The notes below the pieces were generated by a model. It searched no databases. It was not told the DNA's origin and saw only the letters and a program-made list of their open reading frames with translations. 54,687 nt of DNA from Phoronis australis (Eukaryota; Phoronida; Phoronidae), in NCBI GenBank assembly GCA_002633005.1, contig NMRA01000095.1, positions 906,518-961,204 of the forward strand, given 5' to 3'. Position numbers and translations under genes: made by a program. Each line of letters opens with the position of its first letter. Positions within the stretch are counted from its first letter, which is position 1. This document shows, piece after piece, positions 1 through 13,600 of the stretch.

Positions 1-3000
1 GCAAAAAGCTCCTCTGATCCTCTTTTTAGGGACTGCAGCCGGCATATCTTGTTTTGTAGTTACTTGACACAGCACTACCCTCAGAGGTATTAACTATGGG
101 AAATCTATATGAACTACATGATCAGATAAAATATCTTGTCTCTGCGACCGCTGACCACGAGTATCAGCCATATTCCTTTTTTCCCACACACACCCGCTAG
201 ACGTCTCTACGGTCCATGGAACAACAATGGCCGCCAGTGGCCGTCCAATAGGAATTCGCTAGGTGAAACGTCTCCCTCTCTACGGTCTCTGCTGTTAATT
301 ATAAACATTTTTAAGTTTAAATATTGCAACTTCAAAGACTATTTATTAGATTCTAACTTGAATATTTGACACGAAAGCTGAATGCAATTTACAAATGTTA
401 AGCTTAAAATAAACCTATTAACAAAAAGTAACTGAATTACTTTACATTGCGCAAGCGTGTTTTATAAAAGTTGCGCCATGTTGTTGAAAGTCTGAGGAAC
501 GTCGAGTTTTTCGGCAAAACAGATCGTTTTTGGGGTTCATGTGAGAAAACTTCGTTCACTCGTCTCAGATTTATGACATGGGCACAACCTCTTGGAAATG
601 TCTTCGTAACCTCTCTGCAAGCGTCGGGATTTTGACGAAGTTTTCACGAGGTTTTGTCCATGTCATCAACCTGAGACTAGTGCAGGATTCTCTTCCAACG
701 TGTTCTCGGTAACATTTACTGAAACTGGTTTTGCATGGAGCCAGACGATCACAAATCGTTCTTGGGGAACGTAATTCTTGAACAGCGCTATGTCTGCGAC
801 TCCAAGTGTTCGTAGATTACTAACCTATTCACATCACCTCGCAGTGAGCTTCACTTAATTGTCAGGTAGATTCAAACAGATACGGACATTAACTACCAGG
901 GTTGTTATGCGCTGTTTGTAACAGGATCAGGTGATCTTGTGGCCTTTCCAAAACACACACTTCACGAATAGGGAAAAACTTCACCCGCGTTCTACCCACA
1001 TATGCCCCAAATATTTGATTATTTACCTAATTACTGGTAAACTAAAGAAAGCATTTGCGAGCACTCACACACGAGTAAATTATTTCATTATAGTCTGATT
1101 CATTCTATTGTTTATTATCGGACACCTATTCCGTCGATCGTGAGGTTTCCCTCCCCCACCTTTTACATGATTGCTTTGTTAGTCCTTATAACCATCCAAA
1201 ATTATTCCCTGTCGTTTGTTATCGGCTTAAGACGGAGGACGATCGCTTGTTTATTTTACCAAGTCTAGATTGTAAAGTAAGTGAAATTCACTGACATGTC
1301 TGGAGTATCACATAAGGCAAATGTTCGTACCCTAGGCAACCTCAAGGCTACGATGTTAGAATTTCCTTCTCAGGGTATCAATGCTAGACTCTTCCGTTAA
1401 CACAAAAGGTTGATGCCTCTCAGAAAGTCCTCGTGTGCATCGAAAGCCATATGAAACAACTCAAACTTTACGCGTGAGAACCTGAGTCTTGTTTTGGGAT
1501 TAACAAAGTTACACACTTACTTACTTGGACACACTTTCAGTGTCATCACCTACGAGCATATACTTGTTATGGTGCGGAGCAAGCCATGAACAAGTTTACC
1601 CAAGACTTCAGCGCTTGCTTGTCACAGTTCAAGATTACTACGTTGTGCGTCGGGCATATATTAAACTTTAATTTCAGTAATACATTAACTAATGTTTGCG
1701 TTGGAAGGTAAAACACAAACTGTAAACTTGCAACAAATTTTGTCTGTACAGAGTTTCAAAAATGCGTTTAAACTGTTGAACAAAATCTTTTGAACCGGAA
1801 ATAGTCTTGTACGTGCCCACATTTTGAGAACCAGTTTGATGGCCGTTATATAGTGGGTAAACTGTTTCCCAAAATTTCGGCTTGTTATATCAGAACTTTA
1901 CCTTTGAAACACGCGATGATTTTGGCAAGGCAAGATCCGGGTCTGCTCGAAGTTATCTTTGCAATTTGCCTTTCGGCTTTGAGACGAACTCAAGATAGTT
2001 GACTATTATTCTATGCTGAGAACATTATGGTTTCTGCACACAAAAATACATGTAGGCCTATCTACACTAGTCTAGTTTCGAACTTGATGATTTCAACATT
2101 CGTGTTACAAACTCCATTAAATCTTTAGATTTCGAGTGAAGACTTTAAATTTTAAGTCGAGATTCCACTTAATGGTGGGATCATCAAGTGCAACTTAGTA
2201 TTAGACAGTCATCCATATACATGTACACCATGCTATAATCGAGCACAGAACTATGGATACTTGTCACGAGTTTGCATTACAGAAGGATTGAAAACGGCAA
2301 AAATAAATTCAGGTTGGACTTCGAGTAAAAAGTTAGACCGCTGTCACTGGTAGCAGCTAAGTACGCTCTCGTTATTCCAGTACTGACACTGACAACAATA
2401 CTCATAGCTGCTCCTAACTTAGCTGTACGCGCCTGCTGTTCACTTGTTTTTCCAGTTGGTCTGTGAATATGTAGGCTAGATTGCCGCATTGCCCCTGGTT
2501 CGTCTTTTTAAGCTCTTCTTTCAACGTCACGACAAGCTCCTTTAAGTTGTTACCCATTTTGAACTGAAATGTTAGAAACAACAGCTACACGTGGTTAAGA
2601 ATTAGTCATGATGTCTTTGAGATGCTGCCTTCATTTTGACTATTTTGGTTTGTTCGTGCCGTCAAGCAATTTGAAAGTGCAACTTATGTGAGAAAAAGGG
2701 ATACGGTAATTAGCACTCCTCCTCGGTACTCGTAGACAAAAATCTTTTACTTTAATGTCCGCTGATTGAAGCCAACACGTTGATAATGTTACCGTCTATG
2801 TATCAGTTCCTGTGACTTTTCAAATTAAGAATTAATTAGATTTGGGACTTTGTCTTTATTTTCGGGTTGCACGTATAAAGCCGACTGCGCACTAGAAGTT
2901 GGAGCGAGTCCAGTCAGTAGTAGATGACGTACTTGCCGAAAGAAGAACGTGCATCAAACAAGGCGCCACCAGTGAATAATGATGTCGTGGCAGATAATGT

Positions 3001-4160
3001 TGCTTGCGCGCAAGAAGACAGATTTGTGAATTAGAATATTAGGCGGTACATTATGTACTTTAATCTATGATGCCATGAAAGATTACGCCTATTTCACAGA
3101 TTGATGTGCTACTCAATGTATTATAATCCCGCACGGCAAATATATAGTTTCACGGGCCGGTACCAGCGAATATTCAACACCAATATTGATGTCGACCGTT
3201 CGTCTGCTTTTTCGACTTGACTTGATATTGCACGGAAAGACTACTTCACGTGTCATTTGAAGTGCGCGCATTTGAGAGTTTAGATATTGTTGTTTTGTAA
3301 ATGAGCCAATTCTCCATACACAGAATAGCAAAAATACGTTCAAAGATGACTGTTGGGGTTAAACAGCGTTTGAACCCAATACGAAAATAACAGTCTGATG
3401 TCTCAAAATGAATATCAACGTCTTTTTATCACAACCATGTACTTCCCATATATTTCTGAAGTACGTCCATGCAATCTGAAAGCCTGCCCTTAAGCCATTT
3501 GTCTCCGTTCTTCCCATCAGAAGTCCAGTCCTGTCCTTCTCATCGACAGGCGGCGCTTCTCATTGAATGGTAAAGCCTGCTGCTGTTAGTATGCCTTCTA
3601 TACGTGGTTTATATATTTCACGCGACAATATCTTGTGACACCATAGATTATAGACAACAGATTTGCAACTCCAACATTTTCTTGCGAAGTATCCCAGGTA
3701 GGCGTCCCCCTCGTAAATTACCAATTTCAGTTTCCGGTTAGTGTATTGTTCGTTGTGGCGTAATTCCGATAGGAGAGAGGTTTCGCGGAGCGACTTGAAC
3801 CTGAATTATCACGCATTTATAATACCGCGCCCTGCATGACATTGTTGGCTCTGACGTAATCCCGATAGTGTTCGAGTATTTTACGCGAATACTGTCCCTT
3901 TAAACACGAAACATATAATCCGTTAAATTAATCTTGGTAAGACATCGAAAAGATTTTTATTTTGATAGGGTTCTTCTTTACTTCAGTATAAAACGAACAC
4001 GAAGCTTTTGTCTGTAAATGTTCTTAAAGATTAGTTGCAAGAAAGCACTTTTCCCGAAATCCTTATTGTGTAGGGGTTCGCTGGATATCATCGAACTAGA
4101 ATGGATTTTAACTGATATATGTTTGAGTTATTAAATTTTTTACATAATTGATTTACTTGC
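1..4160. other. No recognisable gene
   Basis: I see no protein family, RNA gene or clear repeat here. The short open frames have no recognisable similarity and are of the size expected by chance. The only slightly unusual stretch is on the minus strand at about 2415-2557, where an ATG follows a CAG and opens a 47-codon lysine/glutamate-rich frame. It has no recognisable family and no convincing splice partner. Confidence 0.6.
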
Positions 4161-4161
4161 A

Positions 4162-4171
4162 TTTATTTATT
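4162..4171 (-). promoter_or_regulatory. Candidate polyadenylation signal of the GXYLT gene
   Basis: On the minus strand two overlapping AATAAA hexamers lie about 300 bases downstream of the GXYLT stop codon, in an AT-rich stretch. Position and orientation fit the 3' end of this gene, but AT-rich DNA yields such hexamers often. Confidence 0.35.
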
Positions 4172-4464
4172 TTTAACTCCAAATAAATTTCGAAGAGACG
4201 ACCATTTTTACAGGAGTTCGTAGAAGCAATTTTTTCACATTCAACATATCTTTCTATCTAGAGGATATGTACTGCAATAACTGGACACTCTGAGTTCAGT
4301 TATTCAGTGCACGTTTACTTTCAAGTTCTCGTAAAAATATAGTTGTTGCGAAACCCATTTTTGTTACTGAATCGGCACGCGCAATTACGTTTGCGTCATA
4401 ATTTACATTCACGTCACTTTGCAAAACCCCTCTAACGTTGTCTTCCAGACACGGAAGCTTTGGC

Positions 4465-4691
4465 CTACTCGAGCTCGAGATTTGCAATGGTGTCTACAAT
4501 TCTAACTAGCACGTAATCTGTTACCTTGTTGAAAACATCATAGGCCTCTTTGAATAATTGCTCTTCGTCTTCATGAAATACCTGCCGACTCCCATGTAAA
4601 ACAGAGGCACCATTACACTGGACGTGTCTACATGGTCTTCGACAGTGATCAGGGCGGAAGTTCCAGTCACATCGAAAGACATACAGCTTTT
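4465..4691 (-). CDS. GXYLT: GXYLT exon 6 (terminal)
   Basis: The acceptor CATCATAG precedes AAAAGCTG. The first two bases complete a Glu codon with the last base of exon 5. It encodes KLYVFRCDWNFRPDHC, then VLHGSRQVFHEDEEQLF, and ends with IANLELE and a stop. Vertebrate GXYLTs continue past the corresponding PLELEL stretch, so the tail is naturally shorter here. Confidence 0.9.
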
Positions 4692-7600
4692 CTATGATGA
4701 AGAACAAATCATTGATAAGCGGATCAATGTCTACTACCAGGCACCAAGCATTTAATTTATTAATACTATGAAATAACATGAATATACATGTATATCTCTA
4801 AGTCTTGTCGACAACTTAAATTTTGAAGTCATTTACATAGTTGGGTATGTAATCCAAATGCACCCCATGATACCGCGTCAAGCTTGAGCTTGAATCTCAA
4901 AACTCAAATTTGAGTTCAAACTCGGTCTCATAGGTTTCAGTTTGCAATAAACGAGTACTCATCTACGTGAATCACAATGTATCTGAGTACAAAGCTAAAT
5001 ACACTGAAATGCATCTCAAGTTCACACTGAAGGTAGGCCTAGCAACATTCAATGTGATATTAAAGCTATGTAGGATGATGAAATTCCAATTTTGGCCAAG
5101 TTTGGAACACCATGCGACTGTTCATAGTTTGTGTCTGCTCTCATGAAACGAAAATTTTCACCATGACATGAGTTTGTCATTTACATTGAAAGCCCGCTTT
5201 GATCGACTCATTATCCATCAACTCTAGGCAGCTCATTTCCATTATTTGTGCTGTTCATAACACAAGTATAACCAGGTGAAGATAATTGAGCACAGATTGA
5301 AGTCATGGAGCTGAAGCCAGTCTAATTTTTACCTGCGTAAATCTAGTTATAGTCAACTTATTTTTATAATTCAAACACGGATTTCGGTGACTTTTTATGT
5401 TCCACATGCTTTTGTAATAATTAATTCTTGAGAATGTGTTTTTTTCAAAACTCTGTGTTAGGCAGATTTTTGACCTTGCTCACAACGCTCGATTAAATCT
5501 GTGTGTGCCTAAAAACACAGTTTGAAAGATTATCGCTGACCAAAATAATTCCAGACGGCTCCGGTGTTATGCATAATAACGACTAGGGCATCTGGACCTT
5601 TCCGGAGCATTAACATCTGTAGAAGTAAGAGGTAAATCAGAAACCCTTGTAATGAACGGCTACACTACCTTACAACGAGTCAATGAATTAGATTGATTCA
5701 AGTAAAATAAGCCTAACTCATCAGTGAATCAACTCGCTGAAATGAAGTAATATCACGTGAGAGTCGACAGCACAGCGAAGGTGAAGGTCGAATATGAAAG
5801 CACAAACTTTGCTTAATGGCAATGAACCAGGCTCCATTCACCAAGAAAACCAAATTGTATGTGTAGTTCAGCTGTACCATTAAAAACTGATCCGATAAAA
5901 ATCTATAACAGATGACTATGTTTTATATGTCGTTTACTTGACCCCTTTACACTTATTTAAAAAATTGTGTGGGACTGGATCATCACTGATATCTAAAAAT
6001 AACCGGCAAGATTCAAACGGAACTTCCATATACTCTGGTTAATGCACTATGCTCCAGAACGGTGTGTGGAAATGTTTTCGAATTCTTCCATGGTTACACT
6101 TATGTATCCCAAAGATTTGGAAATATTAGGATGTCGTAAAAAACAACAAAAGTTGTATAAACCAGAAATGACACCTTAAATTAGACATTGTAACAAGGTT
6201 ACTGAGATATCCCCCCAAATATAGTACATGGAAATCAAAAGAAACCTGGTCGTGTTACTGATGCTTTTGTTTTATTAAGATTTTGTCTTTCTTTTTAAAT
6301 TTTACTAAACCGAGACGGTCGCCAGACTCAATGACAAATTGCTAAAAAGTCAAAAATCACAATCTCGAGACTTTCTCATTTCAGAAAATATATACCTCAC
6401 TGAGCTTTAAGCCAAAATTTAGAAATTCTGTAGTTACAAAGACTGACTAAATGCATCGACTTGCCTATAAAGTACCACGTAGCCTTAAATCCGGGTTCCG
6501 GGTCAAACAACAGGCGAATTCTGAGATTAAGTGCAAACGATACATTCATTCCTTTATACCAGGTTCTATAAGTCGACTTGTCGAGTCTAACTCTTTGGAC
6601 GCGGGGAAATGATGTTGCGACTAAAATATTCTACCACTTACCTTTCCAAAATCGGTATTTAATTTTTTCTTACTTTGAACATTGGAAGTGCCTACGGTTC
6701 GATATTGCTTGAGGCGAGGTTCAATAGAGTGGCTTGTATCGGGCATGCTCAAAGACTCGAGCGCCAAATAAGAAACTAGTGTGAGTTCTCCGCATGTCTC
6801 GAAATCACTTCTGATCGGAGCAGTAAAGAATGAGATGGGTCGAGATTGATGACGTCCAGCTGTTTGAACTTTTGGCAGAAAACAGACTCATAGTTTTAAG
6901 TAGTTGGCATCTAGTCACCATGACTCGGAATAATTAGATAGTCACTATGACTCGAAATAATTTGAATGTATTTTCTCTACACAGCAGCTGCAGGATATTC
7001 ATATCAAACGCAATCGTGTTCACGTTTGGATTTTCGAAATCTGTTAGCCCTGACCTATGTGTATTGCATGAACATTTAAAAGTACACGTACCGGGGTTAT
7101 CATGGAAGTATATGTTGATTAAGTCCTGATCGCCATAAAACAACTCGTTTTGGTAGATTCCGTGGTAATCAATGATTTTCTTGACGAAATTTACTTCGCG
7201 TAGTCTGGTTAAATTCATCAGGAAGATCCCCGAGTTTAGACCTGAAAAACAGTTTAAGTGGCAATAAATTCACCTTCTATCACAAAAAAATTGATTTAGA
7301 ACATTTGATCGTAAATTGTTTCTCAGTGTATTTTAATGTTGGTTAATGTTGCAGATGACTTCAGTGCATCGAAAGAACCAACGATTCGTTATTGATTGAG
7401 TCCGGGGGACGTTTTATGAGAAGTGACTTCACACATAAATTTTGTATTAAGCTCCTACTGTACGGTTGCTTAAAGAAAATCTAACCAAGTTATGATGAAA
7501 GCATTACAGTCTAGAAACACATTGTAGAAAAAATTGTGAGTGACTAGCAGTGAAGTGTATATTCTGAGATATTTTGCACTTTTGTTTAAGTGAGATTCGA

Positions 7601-10600
7601 TTTGTTTTCAGAAATAGTTGTGTGGAGCGTACGATCAAATTTCAAATGTAAGTGCTGAGTCACTTTTCATGAAACATACCACGTGACCTACATGCTAGCT
7701 TGTCATGGTCAGTCTGTAGCAGTTGGGATAAATATCATGATAGGATAATTAGTACAACTGCACCAGCCTTTATCAAAAAGTTCTACTGATGTTCGTTCTA
7801 CCCCGCCGGTGTGACACTTTGTTACCATGACAACTTTTAACAAAAAAATTCACTAAAACACATTTTACCATGAGAAACTCCATGAATAAATGAAAGGTGC
7901 CAATACTTCATTAACTGCACAAGCACAACTTCACAGGCAATTATCATTATGGCTTTGCATGCCATTGAAATGTTGGAATATTGTAATTAAAAACAATTAG
8001 AAGTGCAAACTAAAGCTCTAAAAATCTGTTAAACATTGATAACAATTTAATTTTTGAACTTTTTGAACTGTTTCGATGAACACAGAGTAACACAATACAA
8101 TATTGTTTTATCAATAATGACTCATTGTACAGAAATTACACGAAAATGTGCAATTTTATGCTTGGGAACTTCTAAATTTGCAAACTGAACCAATGGACGA
8201 AGTGGAAAACATCAGTTTAAGATTTCCAGGTATCAGAACCCACAGCACCTTATTTTAAAGCTCTTACAACAACGAAGCACAACGGAAATACTGTGTAATA
8301 GCGACAAATTCGAGAATTCAACAATGAGATATTATGTCGAATTCACAATCCCTATCCAACTGTTTGTTCCTGGTATGACTATCATCAGTTTTTTGGAGAA
8401 GTCATTTGGCATATTTTCGCTCGATATCAATTCCACCCCGTGGCTCCTCTTATATTTTCCCCGTTTTTTCCCATTGCACACAGCGGTGCCCAAACTATGC
8501 ATACTATTTGCGGGTACAGTTGCCTAGTACGCCTGCTATTGTAGGCCAGTATATTTTGCATTGTACATCAGTCAACTCGTCACCTAATCCATAATGCGGC
8601 ACCCTAGCGAAGAGGTTGTAAAAACTAGAGCCGGGGTCTTCGTTATCAGGTGCTAGGGCTGCGATTTGTGACGAATTGAAATTCTCAAAGTGCGCCCAAA
8701 CATCGTCGACTGGTCTCATGAACAACACGTCCGTATCAACGTAGAGAAGAGCATGTATGTCCTTCAGTAACAGCTGCAATGGAGAGTGGGTTATTAGAAG
8801 CGCTGTCAACACGCTGCAATAAAAAAAAATATAGTACATGGACCGCCAAATCCGTATACTTTAAATACGTCGTTACGTCTTATTCAATAGCGACACCTGG
8901 CCAAATTATCTAGAATTATTTCCGCCAAGTTCGTCGTCTGCTAGTTATGCTGTTGTATGGTCGGGTGGGAGTAGCATTGCTAAAAGTACTCGCGATACCC
9001 ACAGTTCTTCTAATGGAAGACTTCCAACAGCGTTTCAATGCCGAAATAATTATTTTTTCGTTGTTCTGGACAGTAAAGTAGGCCTAGATGCGAGGATTTC
9101 CCGTCACAATACATTAACCGGAAACTGCAGCAGACAATATTGGATAGTTCACAAGAAATTGTCGGAGTTGCGAATCTTTTGTCTATAATCTATACTGCAA
9201 TAAGACACACGGCAGGGACTGAACAATCCATTGCAAGTTTTTACAGTTGTAACAATATAGGATAGGGCTTGAAGAGTTAACAGTCGATCATTCCAAATAA
9301 ATATTAAACAAGGTTTTGTCACTATTACTAGGCATTTAAGGTTATTCCAGACCCTTGAAAAACGATTAAATTTGACTAACTGCGAAACTCAGAAATGACA
9401 TCAGATTCGTGTGATTGCTTCACACAATGTTTTATGCACTTTTCTCCAATAACGCTATGGAGACTTGTTTTTGAAACATTCCCCTTTTGTGTGAAAGGCC
9501 ATGAAAATCTCAAACGTTTCATTCGAAGAGAACGAAATGATACATTAATAGAACACTTACAGGTACATGAAAGGAAACGTGACAGTGTTACTGATACCTT
9601 TGTTTTGCTATCAATGTGCCTTTCTTTGCTGATGAATTTATTTCAGGGACATGTTCACGTGACTCAACTAATATTAGATTGGTAAAACGTCAAAATGAAA
9701 CTCTTTGGACTCTCTACTTTCAGTAAATGCATACCTTTCCTGAATATAGCTTTGTAGAAATTTAACATGCCGTTTAAGTACTATTGAGTCTGAATTACTC
9801 TAGACAGTTGCTTCATATGAACATAAATTTGAGTTACTTTTGTTATTTTTCTCAGAATTATGATGGCAAACCAATTTTTTCTTTCTACATGCAAACTTGA
9901 ACACTGAATGACATCCTACAATCATCAGGAACATGTTCTGTACTTTCGAGGTGTACCGGAACGATTCAAAATGATAAATTGATCGGATCTAGACGACTAC
10001 CTGGTAGCAAGGAACACGTGGAACTGAAGACTTACCAGGTGTATGAGTATTAATCCTGTCTGGACTACTTACGAAATTACGTTCCTAGAACCTCGAAGGC
10101 ATCGCGCCTCCATGTCCTTCAAATCATAGAACTTTAGTCCTGGAATGCCTACTCGTGGCCTAGGTATTATTAGATTTTGCGACCCCGAGACTAACCCATA
10201 CTTGTCAACCTATGTCCTATTTTATACGGATTTGATTCCATAAACGTAGACTACGAGCGTACAAATAAAGTTATACGGATTTTTAACGTCAATATTTTTC
10301 CGACGTTATAATCAATTCTACTGCAAGGCAAAATGCACACTGGTACTTGCTGCAATCTGAACCCCTCTGGATTAACAACTCCACCTTGAAAATAGCAGCA
10401 TCTGAGTGCTTCCAGGGTCATCCATTCTTGACTATAAACTTAAAAACACTCGCTCACAGCCTAAAAATGAGAGGTTGAATTTTTGAGAATGTTGACCTTA
10501 TACTTAGACTCACGGTGTACGTTCAAAGCTATGGATTTTGCAATCGCTGAATGTTGGTGTTTCCTGACTTTTTAGTGGACTTTTGTCTCGTTTTCTGCTA

Positions 10601-13600
10601 TTTTGTTTCTCTGAGGCGGTCCTTTTTGCCCACTTTGCCAAATGGGGGGGGGGGGGCTCGTCCGAGGACCCTGAGTCCTCCTGGGTGAGCGCATGAAACA
10701 TGAATCAACATTTGATGCATGATGAATATGATAACTGTCTTACTCACTAGTTTGTATGAGCATGTCTTTTATTGCATCAAACTATTAAAATGTCACGATC
10801 AAAATAAGTTTGGAGGTCTTATGGATTTGTTTTATTAAAATATGACGTCAATGGAGGATTATACCAGTGGAGTTGACGTGAATGCTAGCCGCGAACATTT
10901 GCACTGAGAATTTCCGACTGCCTCCCTGACTGAATTTTAATAAAGAGTTGTAGTTATCAAATCAATCTTAATTTTAATGATTCATTTTAATTTTCTTAGT
11001 ATTGTATTGACATATTTTCTTATACTTTTGCACTTTTTCACGTATAATAGCCATATTTCCCCACTCAACTAAAAGAAAAACGGGACGTTTTATGTTTTTT
11101 GCGGCACCCGCAATCTCCTATTCAACAAAAAAACCCCGTCGGGCATTTTTCGACAACTAACGCTGTTGGTAAGTCTTTGTGTGTTGCAGAAATCATTTCA
11201 CCATTACGTTTTGTCTTATACTCAAATGTCCCGCTTTTTACCATAGAGACCCGCTTTTTAATATAGTTGTTCCATATTTGCGTACTTGAATATTTCCCGT
11301 GGCAACTATGCAACAGATGTTCAAAATAACCTTGTCTCTTTTTATGGCTCTTGTTGTTTTCCAGAGTTCACGAGCAACATGATCGTGAAAATGTTTTCCA
11401 GGGTCTCTTGTTCACGGTGACACACACTACATGTACCAGGATCACTAACTTTTGCGTTCTGAAGAAAAGAGTTTATTCCTAAACTTTTAATATGTAAAGT
11501 CTGACACTGCAACCATACTAATGATCTATCCATAGCAGACTTCAAAGTCACGTGATTGGTGTTTGCCCAAGTTTCCTTCATCAGAAAAGCTTTATCTGCA
11601 AATTTCAGGATAGATACTTGAAGTAGTGTATCACATTTTTGTAAATGTCACAGCATTTTAAACGTTAACTGAAGAATGTAATTGTGTCAAACGGCACCAA
11701 AGGTTCAGTTAAATATAATTAAAAAAGATGTATGAATGCCTGACAAAATTATCCACCAAGTGTGACGGATCCTTATTCGAAAAAGTTTGTCTTTATAGAG
11801 TACAAAACTTTCGTGTCATTGAAAATACTTTCCTAATGGCTTAACTAGTCATTTACTTAACCACTGTGATCCACTTCCTTTTTTATCTTGCTATTACACG
11901 TCGCATTTTGGTAATACTTATGGTTTCTAAAATTGAAAAAATGTTTTTATTCTTTTAAGGTATGCGAAATGATGATTACTTATCAATTAAATTATTTTTA
12001 TCTTTTGCTTCTGGTACAGTCATCAAGAACCGACAAAAGACATTCTAATGATGTAGCTCTTAAGCAATTCGGTTGAAAAACAGCGGAGCTTTAATGGCAG
12101 TAAATTCCATAGGAAGTACAAACACACCGGAACAAACGCATGTACGCAACTCTCACGCATGCGCGCCTCAACAACAGCTAATGAAGATTGGCGGGGTCTC
12201 TTTTCTTTTGTCTTGTCTCTTGTCTCACGAGATCTCGTATGATTAGCAGCCTTACGCAAACTCTCCCTTCGAGCAGATGACACTTTGAACCGAGATCCAC
12301 TTCGTTTGAGGCCTCCAAGAGTTTGCGTGATGTTGCTAAGCAGTCGAGATCTCGAGATAAGGCAAGAGACGGCGTTTACCGACAGTCTTCAGTACCATCT
12401 TCCCTTCGAAGGAAGCGTGATGCCTCCGAGGGGCTAAGAACTGTATTTTGTAAGTAGAACAGATTTAATTCGAATGCAATGAATTTTTGCTGGATGGATC
12501 AACAATTGAATTTTACTTACGGGTAAGAACAATCTCTGAGACGCACAGGGCTTAAACAAGTTTCTCCACTTTTCTGAGTTTCTTCCTTTAGGTACAGTTA
12601 TAGGGTAAAGACGAAACACGAACTTGTGTCTAAACTGACTCGGCCACCGTTCAAGCTAAGGAGAAGAGCAAAAACACATAAAAAAGAGCTGTGCCACGTG
12701 ATTTGTGTACACAGAGGTAGATTTTGCGTGCGTCCCATCAACGTGAGAACTTCATACACCTCACGCAGCACTTCGCGAGATATCAACATGTGCTAAGAGT
12801 GATCCCACTAGCTTCCTAAGCGAGGTTCTTGCGTCTACGGAACGCACGACTGTTTTAATTTATGATTTCACTGAATGGTAATGTCATCATTGGTATACAA
12901 TCATTACTTTGTCTTAAAGAAGACACGTTTTCTGCCATTAATTGTATTGAAGGTGTCAAATGCGTACTTCACGATTGTCGAATAAACAGGCATGCCTTAT
13001 AAATTCTCAAACGTGTTACACACTTATGATGTCGACGGTTAGAGAGTAGCATTTTGATGCAACAAACAGTAAGCTCTGTTTAATACTTGTAGCTGGAAAC
13101 AGGAGTAGATTTTCTTTTAATGAATTAAGATTGTACAAAAGCACCACATAGCTTAAGTTTCCTGTACAGTCTGACCAGAAGGCAGACAGGCACGTGATCA
13201 ACAGCCTGGAAAAAAACTGTGAACGTCAATTAGACATCGCATGGGCGGTGCAATACTGAAAAATGTGGGGTTGGGCTAAAACCTGCCAGCACCCCTGTGG
13301 TGCACCGCCCATGGGAAAAGTGCGGGCTATAGCCCCCCAATCCTTTACGGCTCGCCGCACATGCACCTGATCCACTCCCATATTCAACGAAGGAACTGCC
13401 TTCTTACCATGAGAAGACTACACGCAATGATGTAACTCGTGGTTGGGCTTCTTTTCCCGGGGTGATTACAGGTGTATTGCCAAATATTGGCATTTTGTTT
13501 ATTCATGTTATGCTAATTTCTCTTAAGACGATGGGACACATTTATGGATGACTGTTAACCTGCCTTCTAATTAGACCCCGGCGTAATATCTGCTTCCAGA

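Larger units (their letters stand above)
8774..12520 (-). other. GXYLT intron 3
   Basis: A 3.7-kb intron holding dispersed repeat copy B (9575-9830), a 13-base G run (10644-10656), a LINE remnant (about 11122-11620) and a foldback (about 12210-12372). The rest is AT-rich sequence without recognisable content. Confidence 0.65.

Noticed and set aside
136-369. 77-codon open frame near the window start
   Set aside because: No similarity to a known family and no splice or start context.
2415-2557. Small Lys/Glu-rich coding exon
   Set aside because: Only 47 codons, no family, no convincing splice partner.
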